A stretch of DNA of 64,000 nt from Sorex araneus (GCF_027595985.1 NC_073305.1:87104626-87168625), one strand, 5' to 3'; shown: positions 32,420-43,701, counted from the first letter of the stretch. Notes: generated by a model not told the origin, from the letters alone. Translations and numbers: made by a program.

Positions 32420-32840
32420 TGACCGAAGTGGAGACAAAGCACAGGGATGTTCTCTGTCACTGTCTCTCCCTGTTCCTTCTCTAATTTTCCTAAATAAAAC
32501 AATCTTACTTCGTTAAAAGCAAGCAAATAAAACCCCCACAGGATTAGCGTGGGAGGGAGGATTCCATGCAGGCTGGAGGTTTAGAATAAGCCTGTGGATG
32601 GTAGCTGCCCCATCCCGGCAGACATGTGGGATTGTCTGCAGACTGGGTTCGTCTTTGACCTTGGCATGCTCCAAGCTTCTGGCAAGACAAGAGGCATTTC
32701 ACTGTGCCTAGTAACGCACGCCCCACCTGCAGCCTGGCTGGGATTTAGCCAATCAGAGGCCATTTCACAAGCAATGATATAGAACATCCTTTGCAGAGGA
32801 CCAGCCCTGGGGTGAACAGACCTGAAGCAGGGGCACTGCA
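32420..32840 (+). mobile_element. Possible LTR or promoter-like relic
   Basis: Contains two AATAAA signals (32494 and 32526 region), a CCAAT box in TTAGCCAATCAGAGGCC near 32747, and a weak TATA-type ATGATATAGAAC about 30 bases further. The layout suggests an LTR fragment, but no terminal TG/CA or target duplication was found. Confidence 0.3.
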
Positions 32841-33452
32841 AAGATTAAGAAAAGAGACAGAAATAAGAGAGAAAAAGCATGGGATTGGAGGCTAAAAGCC
32901 TCATGGATAGTATCTATTGCTTAGAACAAATAATCATAAAAAGGAGAACAACATTCTTTGGTGAGGCACCTAAAAATCTTGATCTATCTGGGTCAGACTA
33001 CTACATATCCAAGGGTGTTAGTTTATCAGGATAAACATCAACGTAGAGGGCTTTCTTAAGGGGAAGTCTTCCGGGAGGGGGAGCGATACAGCAAACAGGA
33101 CTCCTGCTGGAGTTGGCATTCCAGAGTAGTATTCCATATCTGGATTCCAGCATTCTGGATTCTCATTCCCAACAATCCATGATGACTCATATTGTAGATT
33201 TTCCTCATTTTTCCTTCAGCAAGTGAAGATAAGGACACAGGATGCAAAATGTGGAAAACAGAAAGAGAACGGTTTGGTGAATGTGTTGTAAAAGTGTGAA
33301 ATTATAATGTGAGGATGGTCAGGAATAAATAAAATACTGAAAATCCTCAGCTAGTTTTTCAACTGTTGCATTTTATTAGATAATTACTAAGTTAAAGCAC
33401 AATACCACAACATACAAAAATTCCTACTTGTCAGTCAGTCTAACAATTCAAT
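32841..33452. other. Unclassified DNA
   Basis: Nothing recognised. Confidence 0.5.
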
Positions 33453-33465
33453 AAGAACAGATCCA

Positions 33466-33650
33466 GGGGCTGGAGTGATAGCACAGTGGGTAGGGCGTTT
33501 GCCTTGCACGAGACCCGACCCAGGTTTGATTCCCAGCATCCCATATGGTCCCCTGAGCACTGCTGGGAGTAATTCCTGAGTTCAGAGCCAGGAGTAACCC
33601 CTGTGCATCGCCAGGTGTGACCCAAAACGCAAAAAAAAAAAAAAAAAAAA
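33466..33650 (+). mobile_element. SOR SINE, young, with target duplication
   Basis: Full length with an A tail of about 20. The duplication AAGAACAGATCCA is at 33453-33465 and 33651-33663. Confidence 0.96.
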
Positions 33651-33823
33651 AAGAACAGATCCATATAGTCTCACATTCTCCTTAAAATAGAGGTCTGCTC
33701 TCCTTTTCAGTGACAAAAAATAGAATGAAGAGTATAAGCACTGATTAATATTTCTTCTGCCATTGGACAATACAAGCTCCTTTCATATTTGCATAATTCC
33801 AGGCATATGAGACCCAGGAGTTT

Positions 33824-33985
33824 AGGGTCAAAGAGATAGAACAGGAGGTAAGGGCCCTTGCCTTGCATGTGGCCTATGGTGGCCATGACCAAGGTTCAAA
33901 ACCAAAGCACCGTATGTGGTCCATCTCCTGAGCACCACCAAGGGTCACTCCTGAGCACAGAGCCAGGAGTAGACCAAACCACCCC
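33824..33985 (+). mobile_element. SOR-type SINE, older
   Basis: GGTCAAAGAGATAGAACAGG, CACTCCTGAGCACAGAGCCA and a short extra TGGTGGCC within the head. Confidence 0.8.
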
Positions 33986-34027
33986 CTTCAAAAGAAAAAA
34001 ATAACTAGAAAGAAAAGAAAGTGTTTA

Positions 34028-34090
34028 AATAATCTGTAACTGTATCCTCACAGTGACTCACTAATTAAAAAATAAATTAATTTTTAAAAA
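34028..34090 (+). mobile_element. Short L1-tail fragment
   Basis: AATCTGTAACTGTATCCTCA and CAGTGACTCACTAATTAAAA match the L1-type tail. AAGAAAGTGTTTAAAT occurs just before (34015-34030) and just after (34091-34106), a likely target duplication. Confidence 0.7.
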
Positions 34091-34134
34091 AAGAAAGTGT
34101 TTAAATGGACAAAGAGGTGGTGAGAGAGGAGTAC

Positions 34135-34169
34135 AGACACACACACACAAACACAGAAGGAGAGAGAGA

Positions 34170-34201
<32 letters not shown>

Positions 34202-34202
34202 A
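34135..34202. repeat. (AC)n then (AG)n microsatellite
   Basis: Short (AC)n passes into a longer (AG)n run. Confidence 0.9.
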
Positions 34203-34616
34203 CCCATGGTGAAAAGGTGACTCATGAGTGCAGCAAAGGGGCTATCAGGAATGTCGATAAGAAACCATGGTATTAGTCTGAGGACCTGGTAGACAAAAAG
34301 ATGTTTTCCATGAATAGCTCCTCCCCTGAGGATTTGTGTGTTAGAGTATGTCCTGAGTGAAGGTCGATCTTTACTTCCGTTTTTGTTCTATATGTTAATA
34401 ATGACCATTAGGCAAATGTTTGACTCTGGCATGTGCCTCCTCACCCTTCTGTGGTGACAGCTGTACAAAGGAATTGCCCACCCACCTAGCCATCCTAGTG
34501 TGAAGGGCACAGGTGCTCTGCTTCTGTCCCTGCCATGCTCTCAGCCTGGAAGTTTGCTCCCCAGGTTCCCATGCTGTGGCTTTGGGAGAACTTATTCTTC
34601 ACAACTAATGTTCAAG
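34203..34616. other. Unclassified DNA
   Basis: Nothing recognised. Confidence 0.5.
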
Positions 34617-34627
34617 CACTGTGTGAG

Positions 34628-34801
34628 GGGCTGGAGTGATAGCACAGAGGGTAGGGCATTTGCCTTGCCACGTGGCCAACCTGGGTTCGATTTCCAGCAG
34701 CCTATATGGTCCCCTGAGCACCGCCAGGAGTAATTTCTGAGTGCAAAGCCAGGGGTAACCCCTGTGCATCACCAGGTGTGACCCAAAAAGCAAAAAACAC
34801 C
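34628..34801 (+). mobile_element. SOR SINE with target duplication
   Basis: Full length. The duplication CACTGTGTGAG is at 34617-34627 and 34802-34812. Confidence 0.95.
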
Positions 34802-34812
34802 CACTGTGTGAG

Positions 34813-35600
34813 TAGGGAGTGAGGCAGTACCCCTTCTTCTGTTCTGCCATAACACCCAGTACCCCCTATAATACTGTATTAAAATTATGAGCATAAATAT
34901 GTTTTTTTCCACTAGATGCAAGGATGGAGATTGCGCCAAGTGTCTCTTTATCCTCAGGGTTCAGCTAATGGCGTATCCCAGATCACTTTTCTAGAAATAT
35001 TTTCTGGAGAGATGAAAGAATTAATCACCGAATTCAGCAGATTGCATGCTAGCCACATGCCTTTTTGTCCCCAGACTAAATCTGATTTATGTCCTCACAG
35101 CATCCTAATAAGTGCTTCCCTTTCGACCTAAACAATGTACTGTCCCCCACCCCCACCCCCACCTTGCCAGAAATGTAGAAGGATTGGGACTAATTGGATT
35201 TGTTTAAAGAGCAAGAGAGAGAAAGACTTAAAGTAGCCAACTCTCGTTTTATTGCAAAGGTTATGGGACTCAATCTCAATAAAAGTAGCTCAGCAGACAC
35301 AGTTCTCTTCCAGCCATGATTTAATAGAGGGGACAAGAGACGTTGATTGTACTATGAAAGCAGGGTGTGGGAAGGAGGACGTCTGCACAGACCAGAAGGA
35401 ACTGGCTGAAGGAGCCAGCCATGCCCATCAATGAATACTAAGAGAACCACTTGTTGCCATTCTCATGCCTGCCCCCACCCCACCCCCAAAATGGAATCCA
35501 AGCACACAGGGTCCTAACCTGAGCCCCTGCCCCCACAGAACCAATAATGTATTGACTCTGATGTAATTTGCAGTTGCCTTGACAGTTTCTTTCTTTTCTG
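34813..35600. other. Unclassified DNA
   Basis: C-rich patches lie at 35144-35163 and 35472-35488. No gene is seen. Confidence 0.5.
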
Positions 35601-35601
35601 T

Positions 35602-35739
35602 TCATTTGGAGGCCAAGCCTGGCTGTGCTCAGGGATTACTCCTGGCAGCCTCGAGGGCACTCTGGGTTGAAGGAATTAAACCCAGGTCAGGTATACATGC
35701 AAGGTAACTTCCTTACCTGTGGTACTATCTCTCCAGCCC
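35602..35739 (-). mobile_element. SOR-type SINE, internally deleted
   Basis: The plus strand has GGAGGCCAAGCCTGGCTGTG and ACTATCTCTCCAGCCCT. About 20 bases of body are missing before GGCAGCCTCGAGG. Confidence 0.8.
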
Positions 35740-36153
35740 TAGTTTTTCTCTTCTGCCTCCCTTTTTTAAAAAATATTTTAAATTTCTTTTAAAAGAGAAG
35801 AAAAGAGTATTGAACAGCTTTGAATCTGTGTATCTCAATGACTCAATTGAAAAAAGAGTCAAGATTCTTATTTGTTGTCATAAATGCAGAAGTACAGGGT
35901 GCTCTCAAAGCACCCCACTAGCACAATGCTATAATCAACTTCATTATATTTTGTCCTATTATAATGTATAAAAAAAATCTGGCCTATTAGAATTACACAT
36001 AGGTACAGGACAGTAAGCAGGATCCATGAGCTCATACATTTATTTATTTTAGGAACCCATTTTGAAGCTTATTGAAAATTACAAAAAAGAAAGCTGAGTT
36101 CTCTGGGAATACTGCCATCTAGAAATTGCCATTATGACTGGGTAGTTTTTTGT
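35740..36153. other. AT-rich unclassified DNA
   Basis: GAATCTGTGTATCTCAATGA near 35822 may be a short L1-tail relic. Otherwise nothing. Confidence 0.4.
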
Positions 36154-36518
36154 TTCCTTCCTTCCTTCCTTCCTTCCTTCCTTCCTTCCTTCCTTCCTTC
36201 CTTCCTTCCTTCCTTCCTTCCTTCCTTCCTTCCTCCCTCCCTCCCTCCCTCCCTCCCTTCCTTCCTTTTTTCCTTCCTTCCTTCCTTTTTTCCTTCCTTC
36301 CTTCCTTCCTTCCTTCCTTCATTCCTTCCTTCCTTCCTTCCTTCCTCCCTTCTTCCCTCCCTTCCTCCCTTCTTCCCTCCCTTCCTCCCTCCTATCCTCC
36401 ATCCCTTCCTCTCTCCTTTCCTCCCTCCCTCCCTTCCTTCCTTCCTCCCTCCCTCCCTTCCTTCCTTCCTCCCTCCCTCCCTTCCTTCCTTCCTCCCTCC
36501 CTTCCTCCCTCCCTCCCT

Positions 36519-36564
<46 letters not shown>

Positions 36565-36567
36565 CTC
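36154..36567. repeat. 414 bp (TTCC)n / (CCCT)n / (CT)n microsatellite
   Basis: A long pure (TTCC)n start grades into TCCC and CCTT mixtures and ends in (CT)n. The 152-codon frame FLPSFLPS and its antisense are artefacts of this repeat. Confidence 0.97.
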
Positions 36568-36663
36568 CTGGTTGGATCATACTATGCACCATCTCACTGT
36601 TTTGCTAAGGCTCAATACTGAAGAATGCATATTCTTATCTGCATATGTTCGAGACTTTTATTT

Positions 36664-36818
36664 GCTTTTGGTTTGGGGGCCACTCCTGGTGGTGCTCAGG
36701 GGTTTCACCTGGCTCTCCGCTAGGGTCACTCCCAGTGGTGCTCCATGATGTGAGTAGGGTTCAAACCTCAGTCTCCTGCAGGTGGAGGGTGTACTCGGTC
36801 CTTTGAAGTATCCCTGCC
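36664..36818 (-). mobile_element. Old SOR-type SINE
   Basis: The plus strand has GGGGGCCACTCCTGGTGGTG and GGGTTCAAACCTCAGTCTCC; the head is badly degraded. Confidence 0.65.
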
Positions 36819-37123
36819 ATTTTTGAAGACTGAAGACTATTCCCTCTCATGCATGGACATTAACAGATTTGCTCAGAGCCCCTAGAGACTATTTCCCTCA
36901 TTAACTTTCTGTGGGAACTTCTGATCAACCTTCTCGGAATTCTAAAGCATTGATTGATTAGAATCCTCAGACTATTAGGTAATTCCTGGAGAATCTCAGA
37001 AACATTGGGGAAGAAGGACCAGTACAGTCAGATCTCTGGTTTTCCAAAGTGACCACAAAGTTCCTTCCTGGATGTCCTCAAAGCTGGAGGACTCCAGGTC
37101 GGGGGAAGGATAATCAAGGCAAC

Positions 37124-37285
37124 GTAGATTGGGGAGATAGCTCAATGGACAGAACACGTGCTTTGCATGCAGGAGGCATGGCTAGAAACCAGCCCCACAT
37201 GGGCCCCCAAATGCCACTGGCAGCAAACTCTCAGCAACAAGCCAGGGGTAGCTCGGGAGTACAGCCAGACACAGCCCAAGAACCA
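37124..37285 (+). mobile_element. Old SOR-type SINE
   Basis: TTGGGGAGATAGCTCAATGG head, degraded B box, end AGACACAGCCCAAGAACC. Confidence 0.65.
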
Positions 37286-37462
37286 AATTTAAAAAGAAGA
37301 AGGAAAAGACCATTTAATTGGGCAGAGTGGGGGGAATGAATGAAAAGAATTTTATCTTTCAGTTTGAACTATATCTAGGGTGCCCCCCTAGTACGTTTCA
37401 TTATTGCAACTCAGTCTATTTAGAATTTTGTCAGGGGGTCTTGGGGGTTGTTAAGCCGTGGC

Positions 37463-37614
37463 ATTTAGGCCATATCCAGTGGTGCTCAGGATCTACTCCT
37501 GGCTTCGTGCTCAGGAGTCACTCCTGGCAGGGTTCAGGATATGTGGTGTGAGATTGAATCCAGGTGAGCTGCATGCAAGACAAGTGCCTTGTCCCATATA
37601 CTATTTCTCTGACC
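37463..37614 (-). mobile_element. SOR-type SINE, older
   Basis: The plus strand has GGCCATATCCAGTGGTGCTC, GATTGAATCCAGGTGAGCTG and ACTATTTCTCTGACC. Confidence 0.8.
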
Positions 37615-37619
37615 AAGTC

Positions 37620-38155
37620 TACTTGTGTTTAATTGCCATTAAAAAAATTTTTTTTGGAGAGTTGATTTCTATAATGTCTCCTGCTAGAGACTCAGAATTA
37701 CCTTCGCTCATTTTCATTTTCTCTCCTTTCTCCCAAATGCTAAAACATGCTCTTTCATAACTGCCCTTTCTTGTCCTTTCCCACCCATTGGGACATGTTA
37801 TCTTCTAGTCCATTTTTAGATAATTATAACATCCTTTTGTGGTTCTGAAGTAACTGGACATATAACAGTTGACCCTTGAGACCTGAGATAACTGAATTCT
37901 AAATATGCCAAGCATCACTTTAGTTGGCTTATTCATTCAACAGGAATTTTTTTAAGCACATATTAGGTGCTAGGTACGATGCTTATAGAAATGAAGAGCA
38001 AGTTTACAAACCTTCCTATCCAAGAGCTGATGGGTTGACTGGGGAACCAGAAGGAAATTGTCAAAGGGTACACTTAAAGAAGGGTAAGCTGAAGATGTTA
38101 GGCCACCAAAGGTCCCCTTGACCACACTTAATACTTTAGATATTCTCTGAGGGAG
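37620..38155. other. Unclassified DNA with an ancient repeat motif
   Basis: TTATTCATTCAACAGGAATT at 37929 followed by GGTGCTAGGTACGATG resembles an ancient mammalian interspersed repeat; family not named. Confidence 0.4.
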
Positions 38156-38159
38156 TGGG

Positions 38160-38296
38160 GAATTGGAGCACATCCAACAGTTGTACGAAGGTATTCCTAG
38201 TTCTGTGATCAGTAATGATGCCTGGCCCATAATTTAAACCTGAGTCTGTGGAATGAAAGTCAACACCTTATCCCCTAGACTATTTTTACAACCCCC
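38160..38296 (-). mobile_element. Old SINE remnant
   Basis: The plus strand reads ATTCCTAGTTCTGTGATCAG and AATTTAAACCTGAGTCTG, ending in ACTATTTTTACAACCCCC, a decayed SOR-type head complement. Confidence 0.5.
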
Positions 38297-39290
38297 AAAC
38301 TTGGCACCTTTAAATCTGACCTGAAACGCAGATCCTAGAACTCATTTGAAGAGGTATGACTCTGTACTGGCAAAGACTCCATCTGCCCCCAGGCTGTGGT
38401 TTGCCCCGTTCAGGGCTCATCTCTTCCGAGAATCCTTCCAAACGGCTATGAACAGGCTAGTTCTGACTGCCTAGGTAATCCCTATGCTGTGAAAAACAGA
38501 TGAGTAAACATCAGTTGAATTAAACCGGTCAATTGCTACATTGATTTTGTTTTCCTTTTTAAACCATTAAAGCCCTGAAACCAAGCCAGACTCAAGCATG
38601 AATAATGCAACTGTTCCTCATCTTGTCCAAGATTGCCATTTTCATCTTCTCATCCTATCTAATGGAACTGAGAGTCAACAGAGCCCCCTAGATAAACTTC
38701 AACCAAAAAGCTAGACATAGAAGACTCTGCCTCTGAGGGAATTCTGACCCTGCCTTGGCTGTTCTACAGAGGATGCTGTATGCCTTCATCTGTTAGCCTT
38801 ACCCAGCTGATAAACTGAAGTGTACTATTAGAGGGTTCGTGGGTACTTTCCCTAACAACACACACAGAAGTGGAAACAGGGACAAAGTCCAGAGACCCGA
38901 TTTTCAGCTTCCCACCCTGGGTGATTCCAACATGCTTCTCCTTATCTAGTCCCAAGCTTAGGAGCTTCCCCGCCAAAGTTTTCCCTGATCCAAATTTTAG
39001 TCACCGCCCAACCCCACAAATCTCCCTTTAGAATGTAACCCAATCAGAGTTGTGCAACCTGAAGAAAGTTTGCTTCTGAAAATTTTGGCTGTGTCTTGAA
39101 AGTTTAATTCTTCTGACTTTCCAAATGCTCAGAGACTATTCCAACTCCTCTCTCTGGACACATACAAGAATAAGGGGCAGAGTGAATGGGAGGAATAAAA
39201 CTGTTAAGACCCTTCAAGACGGCTGTTTGCAGTGAGGCTTTTCATTTGCAAATGTCTTCTGCAGAATAAGACCTTATATTTTAAAACATT
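38297..39290. other. Unclassified DNA
   Basis: About 1 kb with no repeat or gene recognised. Confidence 0.5.
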
Positions 39291-39298
39291 TATTTGCC

Positions 39299-40120
39299 TT
39301 CGAAACAGCACTGACCATGCAAGTGGAAGCAAAGATAAACAAATGGGACTACATCAAACTAAGAAGCTTCTGCACTTCAAAAGAAACAATGACCAAAATA
39401 CAGAAAGAGCCCACAGAATGGGAAAGAATATTTATCCAATATCCATCTGATAAGAGATTAATATCCAGGATATACAAGACACTAGTACAATTGTATAAGA
39501 AAAAAACCTCCAACCCCATCAAAAAATGGGGAGAAGAAATGAACAGAAGTTTCCTCAAAAAAGAAATACAAACGGGCAAAAGGCACATTGAAAAATGCTC
39601 CACACTGCTTGTCATCAGGGAGATGCAAATCAAAACAACAATGAGATATCATCTCACACCACAGAGACTGGCACACATTCAAAAGAACGAAAGCAGCCAG
39701 TGGATGTAGAGAAAAAGGGATACTCCTTCACTGTTGGTGGGAATGCCAGCTGGTCCAGCCTTTCTGGACAGACCTTCAAAAACTAGAAATTGAGCTTCCA
39801 TATGACCCCGCAATACCACTTCTGGGAATATATCCTGAGGATGCAAAAGAGCACAGTAGAAATGACATATGTACCTATATATTCATTGCAGCATTGTTCA
39901 CAATAGCCAAAATATGGAAACAACCCAATGCCCTAAAACAGATGACTGGTTAAAGAAACTTTGGTACATCTACACAATGGAATACTATGCAGCTGTTAGG
40001 AGAGATGAAGTCATGAAATTTGCTTATAAATGGATAAACATGGAGAGTATCATGCTAAGTGAAATGAGTCAGAAAGAGAGGGACAGACATAGAGGGACTG
40101 CACTCATTTGTGGAGTGTAG
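39299..40120 (+). pseudogene. L1 ORF2 C-terminal remnant, broken
   Basis: Starts in [15 protein letters not shown] and shows [42 protein letters not shown] and, after frameshifts, MEYYAAVRRDE and MESIMLSEMSQKERD. These lie downstream of the reverse-transcriptase core. The first frame is lost near 39700 and the final one resumes at about 39870 and ends at TAG 40118-40120 after CGV. No enzyme core is present and it is not functional. Confidence 0.9.
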
Positions 40121-40557
40121 GGTAGCATCACATGAGGCTGACACCCAAAGACCATAGATACAAGGGCCAGGGGGATTGCCCCATAGCTGGAAGACTGCTT
40201 CATGAGTGGAGGGGAGAAGGCAGACGGAATAGAGAAGGGATCACTAAGAAAATAATGGCTGGAGGAATCAGTCGGGATGGGAGATGCATGGCAAAAGTAG
40301 ATAATAGACCAAACATGATGACCTCTCAGTGTCTGTGTTGCATGCTATAATGCCCAAAAGTAGAGAGAGAGTATGGGGAATATTGTCTGTCTTAGAGGCA
40401 GGGGGAGGGTGGGAAATGGGGGGGGGGGGTATACCCGGGATATTGGTGGTGGTGAATGTGCACTGGTGGAGGGATGGATGTTTGATCATTTTGAGATTGT
40501 AACCCAAACATGAAAGCTTGTAACTGTCTCATGGTAATTCAATAATATATATATATA
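39299..40557 (+). mobile_element. 5'-truncated L1 (1.26 kb)
   Basis: The longest L1 copy in the window: the last ~270 codons of ORF2 plus a ~430 base 3' UTR ending GGTAATTCAATAATATATAT. An 8 bp duplication, TATTTGCC (39291-39298 and 40558-40565), supports the ends. A G run is at 40419-40429. Confidence 0.88.
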
Positions 40558-40565
40558 TATTTGCC

Positions 40566-41034
40566 ATTAGATTACTATGATGTCAGTATATACTTTCTAT
40601 GTTGCCTTATTATTGGCCTTATTAAAATGATCACTTATACAATCATCTGTCCTTGGAATTTCGGGATTTGTGTTACTTTACTAATAATATAAAGGCTTCC
40701 TGGTAGGTTGGCTTATTATTTGTTCTTCCAGTTTGACCTCTGAAAACTCTTCACCAGGAGTGAGTTACCTCTGGGAGGGGAAGGTCATATTCAAATTGCA
40801 CTACCTTAATCATGTTCAGGTTTGCTGAGGTCTGGAGCAATTTCTGTATCTTCTCCCTAGTCAACATATGCAAACAGGTTTACTTCTTAAGTGTGTGCCT
40901 AATTGCTGTAAAAAAATTAAATTAAAAGGAATGAATCACTACAAATGAAATAAAATTAACTTTTAATAGATCTTCATCTTTCTATCATTAAATGAGATAA
41001 CATAGACAAACAAGAAAACCATTATTCTTTTTTT
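40566..41034. other. AT-rich unclassified DNA
   Basis: Nothing recognised. Confidence 0.5.
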
Positions 41035-41196
41035 AAATTTTTTTATTGAATCACTGTGAGATAGACCATTACAAAGCTGTTCACGATTGGATTTCAGTCA
41101 CATGGTGGTCCAACACTCATCCCTCCACAAGTGTACATGTCCCAGCACCAGTGCAGGTTCCCTTCCATCACCCCCGCACGCCTCTATGGCAGGAGC

Positions 41197-41290
<94 letters not shown>

Positions 41291-41335
41291 CCCCTCGTCT
41301 TTTGGGCATTGTGGTTTGCAATATTGACCTGAAAG
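41035..41335 (-). mobile_element. L1-tail element with an expanded (CT)n
   Basis: The plus strand begins ATTGAATCACTGTGAGATAG (tail complement) and ends TTTTGGGCATTGTGGTTTGC. Inside, (CT)n at 41202-41288 sits where other copies have a short GAGAGAGAG before the tail, so the microsatellite grew from an element-internal seed. Confidence 0.8.
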
Positions 41336-41377
41336 GTTATCAAGAATATCCTTTACCTACTTTTATTTTATTTTATT

Positions 41378-41542
41378 AGCTTTTTGGATCACACCCGGCG
41401 ATACACAGGGGTTACTCCTGGCTCTACACTCAGGAATTACTCCTGGTGGTGCTCAGGGAACCATATGGGATGCTGGGAATCGAACCCAGGTCAGTCACAT
41501 GCAAGGCAAATGCCCTACCCGCTGTGCTATAGCTCCAGCTCC
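41378..41542 (-). mobile_element. SOR SINE
   Basis: The plus strand has GGATCACACCCGGCGATACA, GGGAATCGAACCCAGGTC and GCTATAGCTCCAGCTCCCC. Confidence 0.92.
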
Positions 41543-41666
41543 CCATTACTTACTTTTAACCCTCAGGTCTTGTCTCGCATGATCATTCCCAGCAACTATT
41601 GTCATACAAAACCATTATTTTGTCATATAAAACCATTATTTCTTTCTCTTTTTGTCCCTACCTTGC

Positions 41667-41803
41667 AGTACTTGGGGATTGCTCCTGATTCTGTGCTCAG
41701 GGATCACTCCTGGTATTGACCATAATTACAGTGCTAGGGATTGGACCAGGGTTAGTCATGTACAAAGTTAGCACACACTGGCTTAACTGCCTCTCTAGCT
41801 TGG
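41667..41803 (-). mobile_element. Old SOR-type SINE
   Basis: CTCCTGATTCTGTGCTCAGG and GGATTGGACCAGGGTTAGTC on the plus strand; head complement CTGCCTCTCTAGCTTGG. Confidence 0.7.
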
Positions 41804-42030
41804 TTTTGGTTTTGGTTCTCTGATTCAACCTCCACTCATTAGAATTCTCGATATTAAATCAATGAAGTTGATGTCATCATTTCCCTTCCAGGTGGCCACC
41901 CAGCAAATGGTCTAAAATAGAAAAATGAAGTACATAGATGGCTATGTAATGATGTGTAAAAATTTACAAATGTGTGCGCACTCGGAAGGAGTCATATGAT
42001 GCGTGCGCTGTTCGCAGGCTCTCGGGGCGT

Positions 42031-42041
42031 CTCTCTCTCTT

Positions 42042-42133
<92 letters not shown>
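42031..42133. repeat. (CT)n microsatellite
   Basis: About 100 bases of almost pure CT between the GC-rich GGGGCG and CGCCGCTCGCG sequences. Confidence 0.95.
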
Positions 42134-42135
<2 letters not shown>

Positions 42136-42759
42136 CGCTCGCGTTCGGTGCTCTTGAGCCGCTGTGTATGGACCGGATCCAGATGGCTCCTCCTTGTGCT
42201 CCACTTCTGTGCGTGCCACTATGCTCTCTTCTGTCTATCTCTCTATCTCTGTCTCTGTCTCTGTAATCTCTCCTCTGGTTTCTTCCAATATCTTGTCTTC
42301 CGATCTCTCTCTGGAGCCCTTCTGCTTCAATCTCTGGATTCTCACTCACTCTCACTTCTGACTCTGACTCTCACTCGCTTTGTGCTCTTTCTTTCCCCTA
42401 CTTCTGGCTCCGATCATTCTCTTTTGCTCTGTGCTCTGCTTCTGTGTCTTCTCCATGCTTCTGTGTCTTTTCTCCTCTGTGTCTTCTCCCCTACTTCTCT
42501 CACAGTCTTAGTTTATATAGCAATCACATAGGGTAGAGACACAAAGGTGGGTTGAACATTAACAAATCAACAAAGAGGGGTAAGACCACTCCTTCAGGAG
42601 ATTAACAAAGTCTCATCTAAGGAGTTTACTCCAGATTACTAGGAGATCCACTTAAGGATGGGATCCCATCCAGGGTGTGTCACTCTTCTTTCCACAGCTA
42701 GTAATCCACTTAAATAGTTATAGTAAATCTACTTCTAATATTTCTAGCAATGTCATTCT

Positions 42760-42879
42760 GTATGAGCACAGTAAGAGATATATCAAACTTAAAGTTTGAT
42801 TCTTCCTGAGGACATTCACTATATATTCCAGACCACAGTCCTCAGACCAGGTTAGTCTTCCTAACTCCAGCAGGGTCCT
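42760..42879 (-). repeat. 120 bp inverted duplicate, arm 1
   Basis: The reverse complement of this segment matches 43702-43821 over exactly 120 bases with six substitutions and no gap. It includes the internal palindrome CAAACTTTAAGTTTG on the minus strand, with a one-base difference next to it. Confidence 0.92.
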
Positions 42880-42960
42880 AATCTCCTTGTTACTTTTGGG
42901 TTTATGACAGTATTCGTCTCTGACCATGCTCTCAATTTATAGTTCAGTATTGTGGCACTT

Positions 42961-43285
42961 TGGCCTGGCCCATTTTGATGCCAGCGTAGCTTCCCTGGGT
43001 CCATTCTGTCTCTCGTCAGGACCCTGCTTTTGGGGTGCTAGGAACTAAGGACAACTGAGTTGAGAAAGCAGATGCCCAGGAGTAAAGATTATTGGAGTCA
43101 ATCAACTCCCAAGCTACAAGCATAATATTAACTGTCTTCCTGTGTCCATGCAGAAAGGACATTGCTTTAAGGTAAACTAAGTTCCCTGAGGCAAGGCTGA
43201 AAAGACAAACCCCATGTTATTCTACAAATATGAATGTCAAAGAATGGACAGAATGGACTTTAGGGGTAAAAAATATAGGCATTTA
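42961..43285. other. Spacer of the inverted duplication, unclassified
   Basis: No gene or named repeat is seen. Confidence 0.45.
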
Positions 43286-43287
43286 AG

Positions 43288-43575
43288 TTGGGAGGCTGGG
43301 AGGACAGTACAAAGGTTAAGCTGTCTCACATGCAGCAGACCCCAGTTTCTTCCCAGCAATGCATCCCCACCCCTGACCCCCTGAAAATCAGCAGGTACAG
43401 ACCTGGAGGGTCCTGAGCATCATGAGGGGGTCCTGGATAATCCTTCACTGTTGGACCTCCAGCAGTACCACATCTTCAGGCCCTTGAATTCGACCAATTG
43501 GCCAAGCATCACTGAAAGAGGTCCCCAGGCTTCCTGAGCACTGAGCACTGCCTGGGAACTTCCCAAATAAAGAAA
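43288..43575 (+). mobile_element. Old, long SINE variant
   Basis: Head GGCTGGGAGGACAGTACAAA with degraded boxes. The body carries extra sequence and duplicated CTGAGCACTGAGCACTG before CCCAAATAAAG. Confidence 0.5.
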
Positions 43576-43578
43576 GTA

Positions 43579-43583
43579 TGTGT

Positions 43584-43625
<42 letters not shown>
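43579..43625. repeat. (TG)n microsatellite
   Basis: About 23 units with one TATG interruption, grown from the end of the old SINE. Confidence 0.95.
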
Positions 43626-43627
<2 letters not shown>

Positions 43628-43701
43628 CTTAACATTCAAGTTTCTTTATTTTTTATTTTCCTTCTCGGCAAGTCCTCACTTGCTACATGTGGGCAAAAAC
43701 T

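Larger units (their letters stand above)
41966..42960 (-). mobile_element. Possible LTR-like element read on the minus strand
   Basis: On the minus strand a U3-like segment leads to a TATA motif GCTATATAAACTAAG (42509-42522), then a purine-rich transcribed-type region ending in (GA)n. A related U3 segment recurs inverted at 43702. I found no polyadenylation signal, terminal dinucleotides or duplication, so the class and ends are inferred. The 137- and 185-codon frames over the CT tract are artefacts. Confidence 0.35.

Noticed and set aside
34135..34202. CRISPR-like or satellite array
   Set aside because: It is a dinucleotide microsatellite without spacers, and the window is eukaryotic.
36119..36608. 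Proline/serine/leucine-rich and lysine/arginine/glutamate/glycine-rich proteins
   Set aside because: They are translations of the (TTCC)n/(CT)n microsatellite in different frames.
41098..41343. RERERER and SLSLSL proteins
   Set aside because: Both come from the (CT)n tract; the same applies at 41942-42531.
43420..43639. HTHTHT protein near 43.5 kb, and similar frames at 49.3 and 60.3 kb
   Set aside because: They are translations of (GT)n/(AC)n microsatellites.
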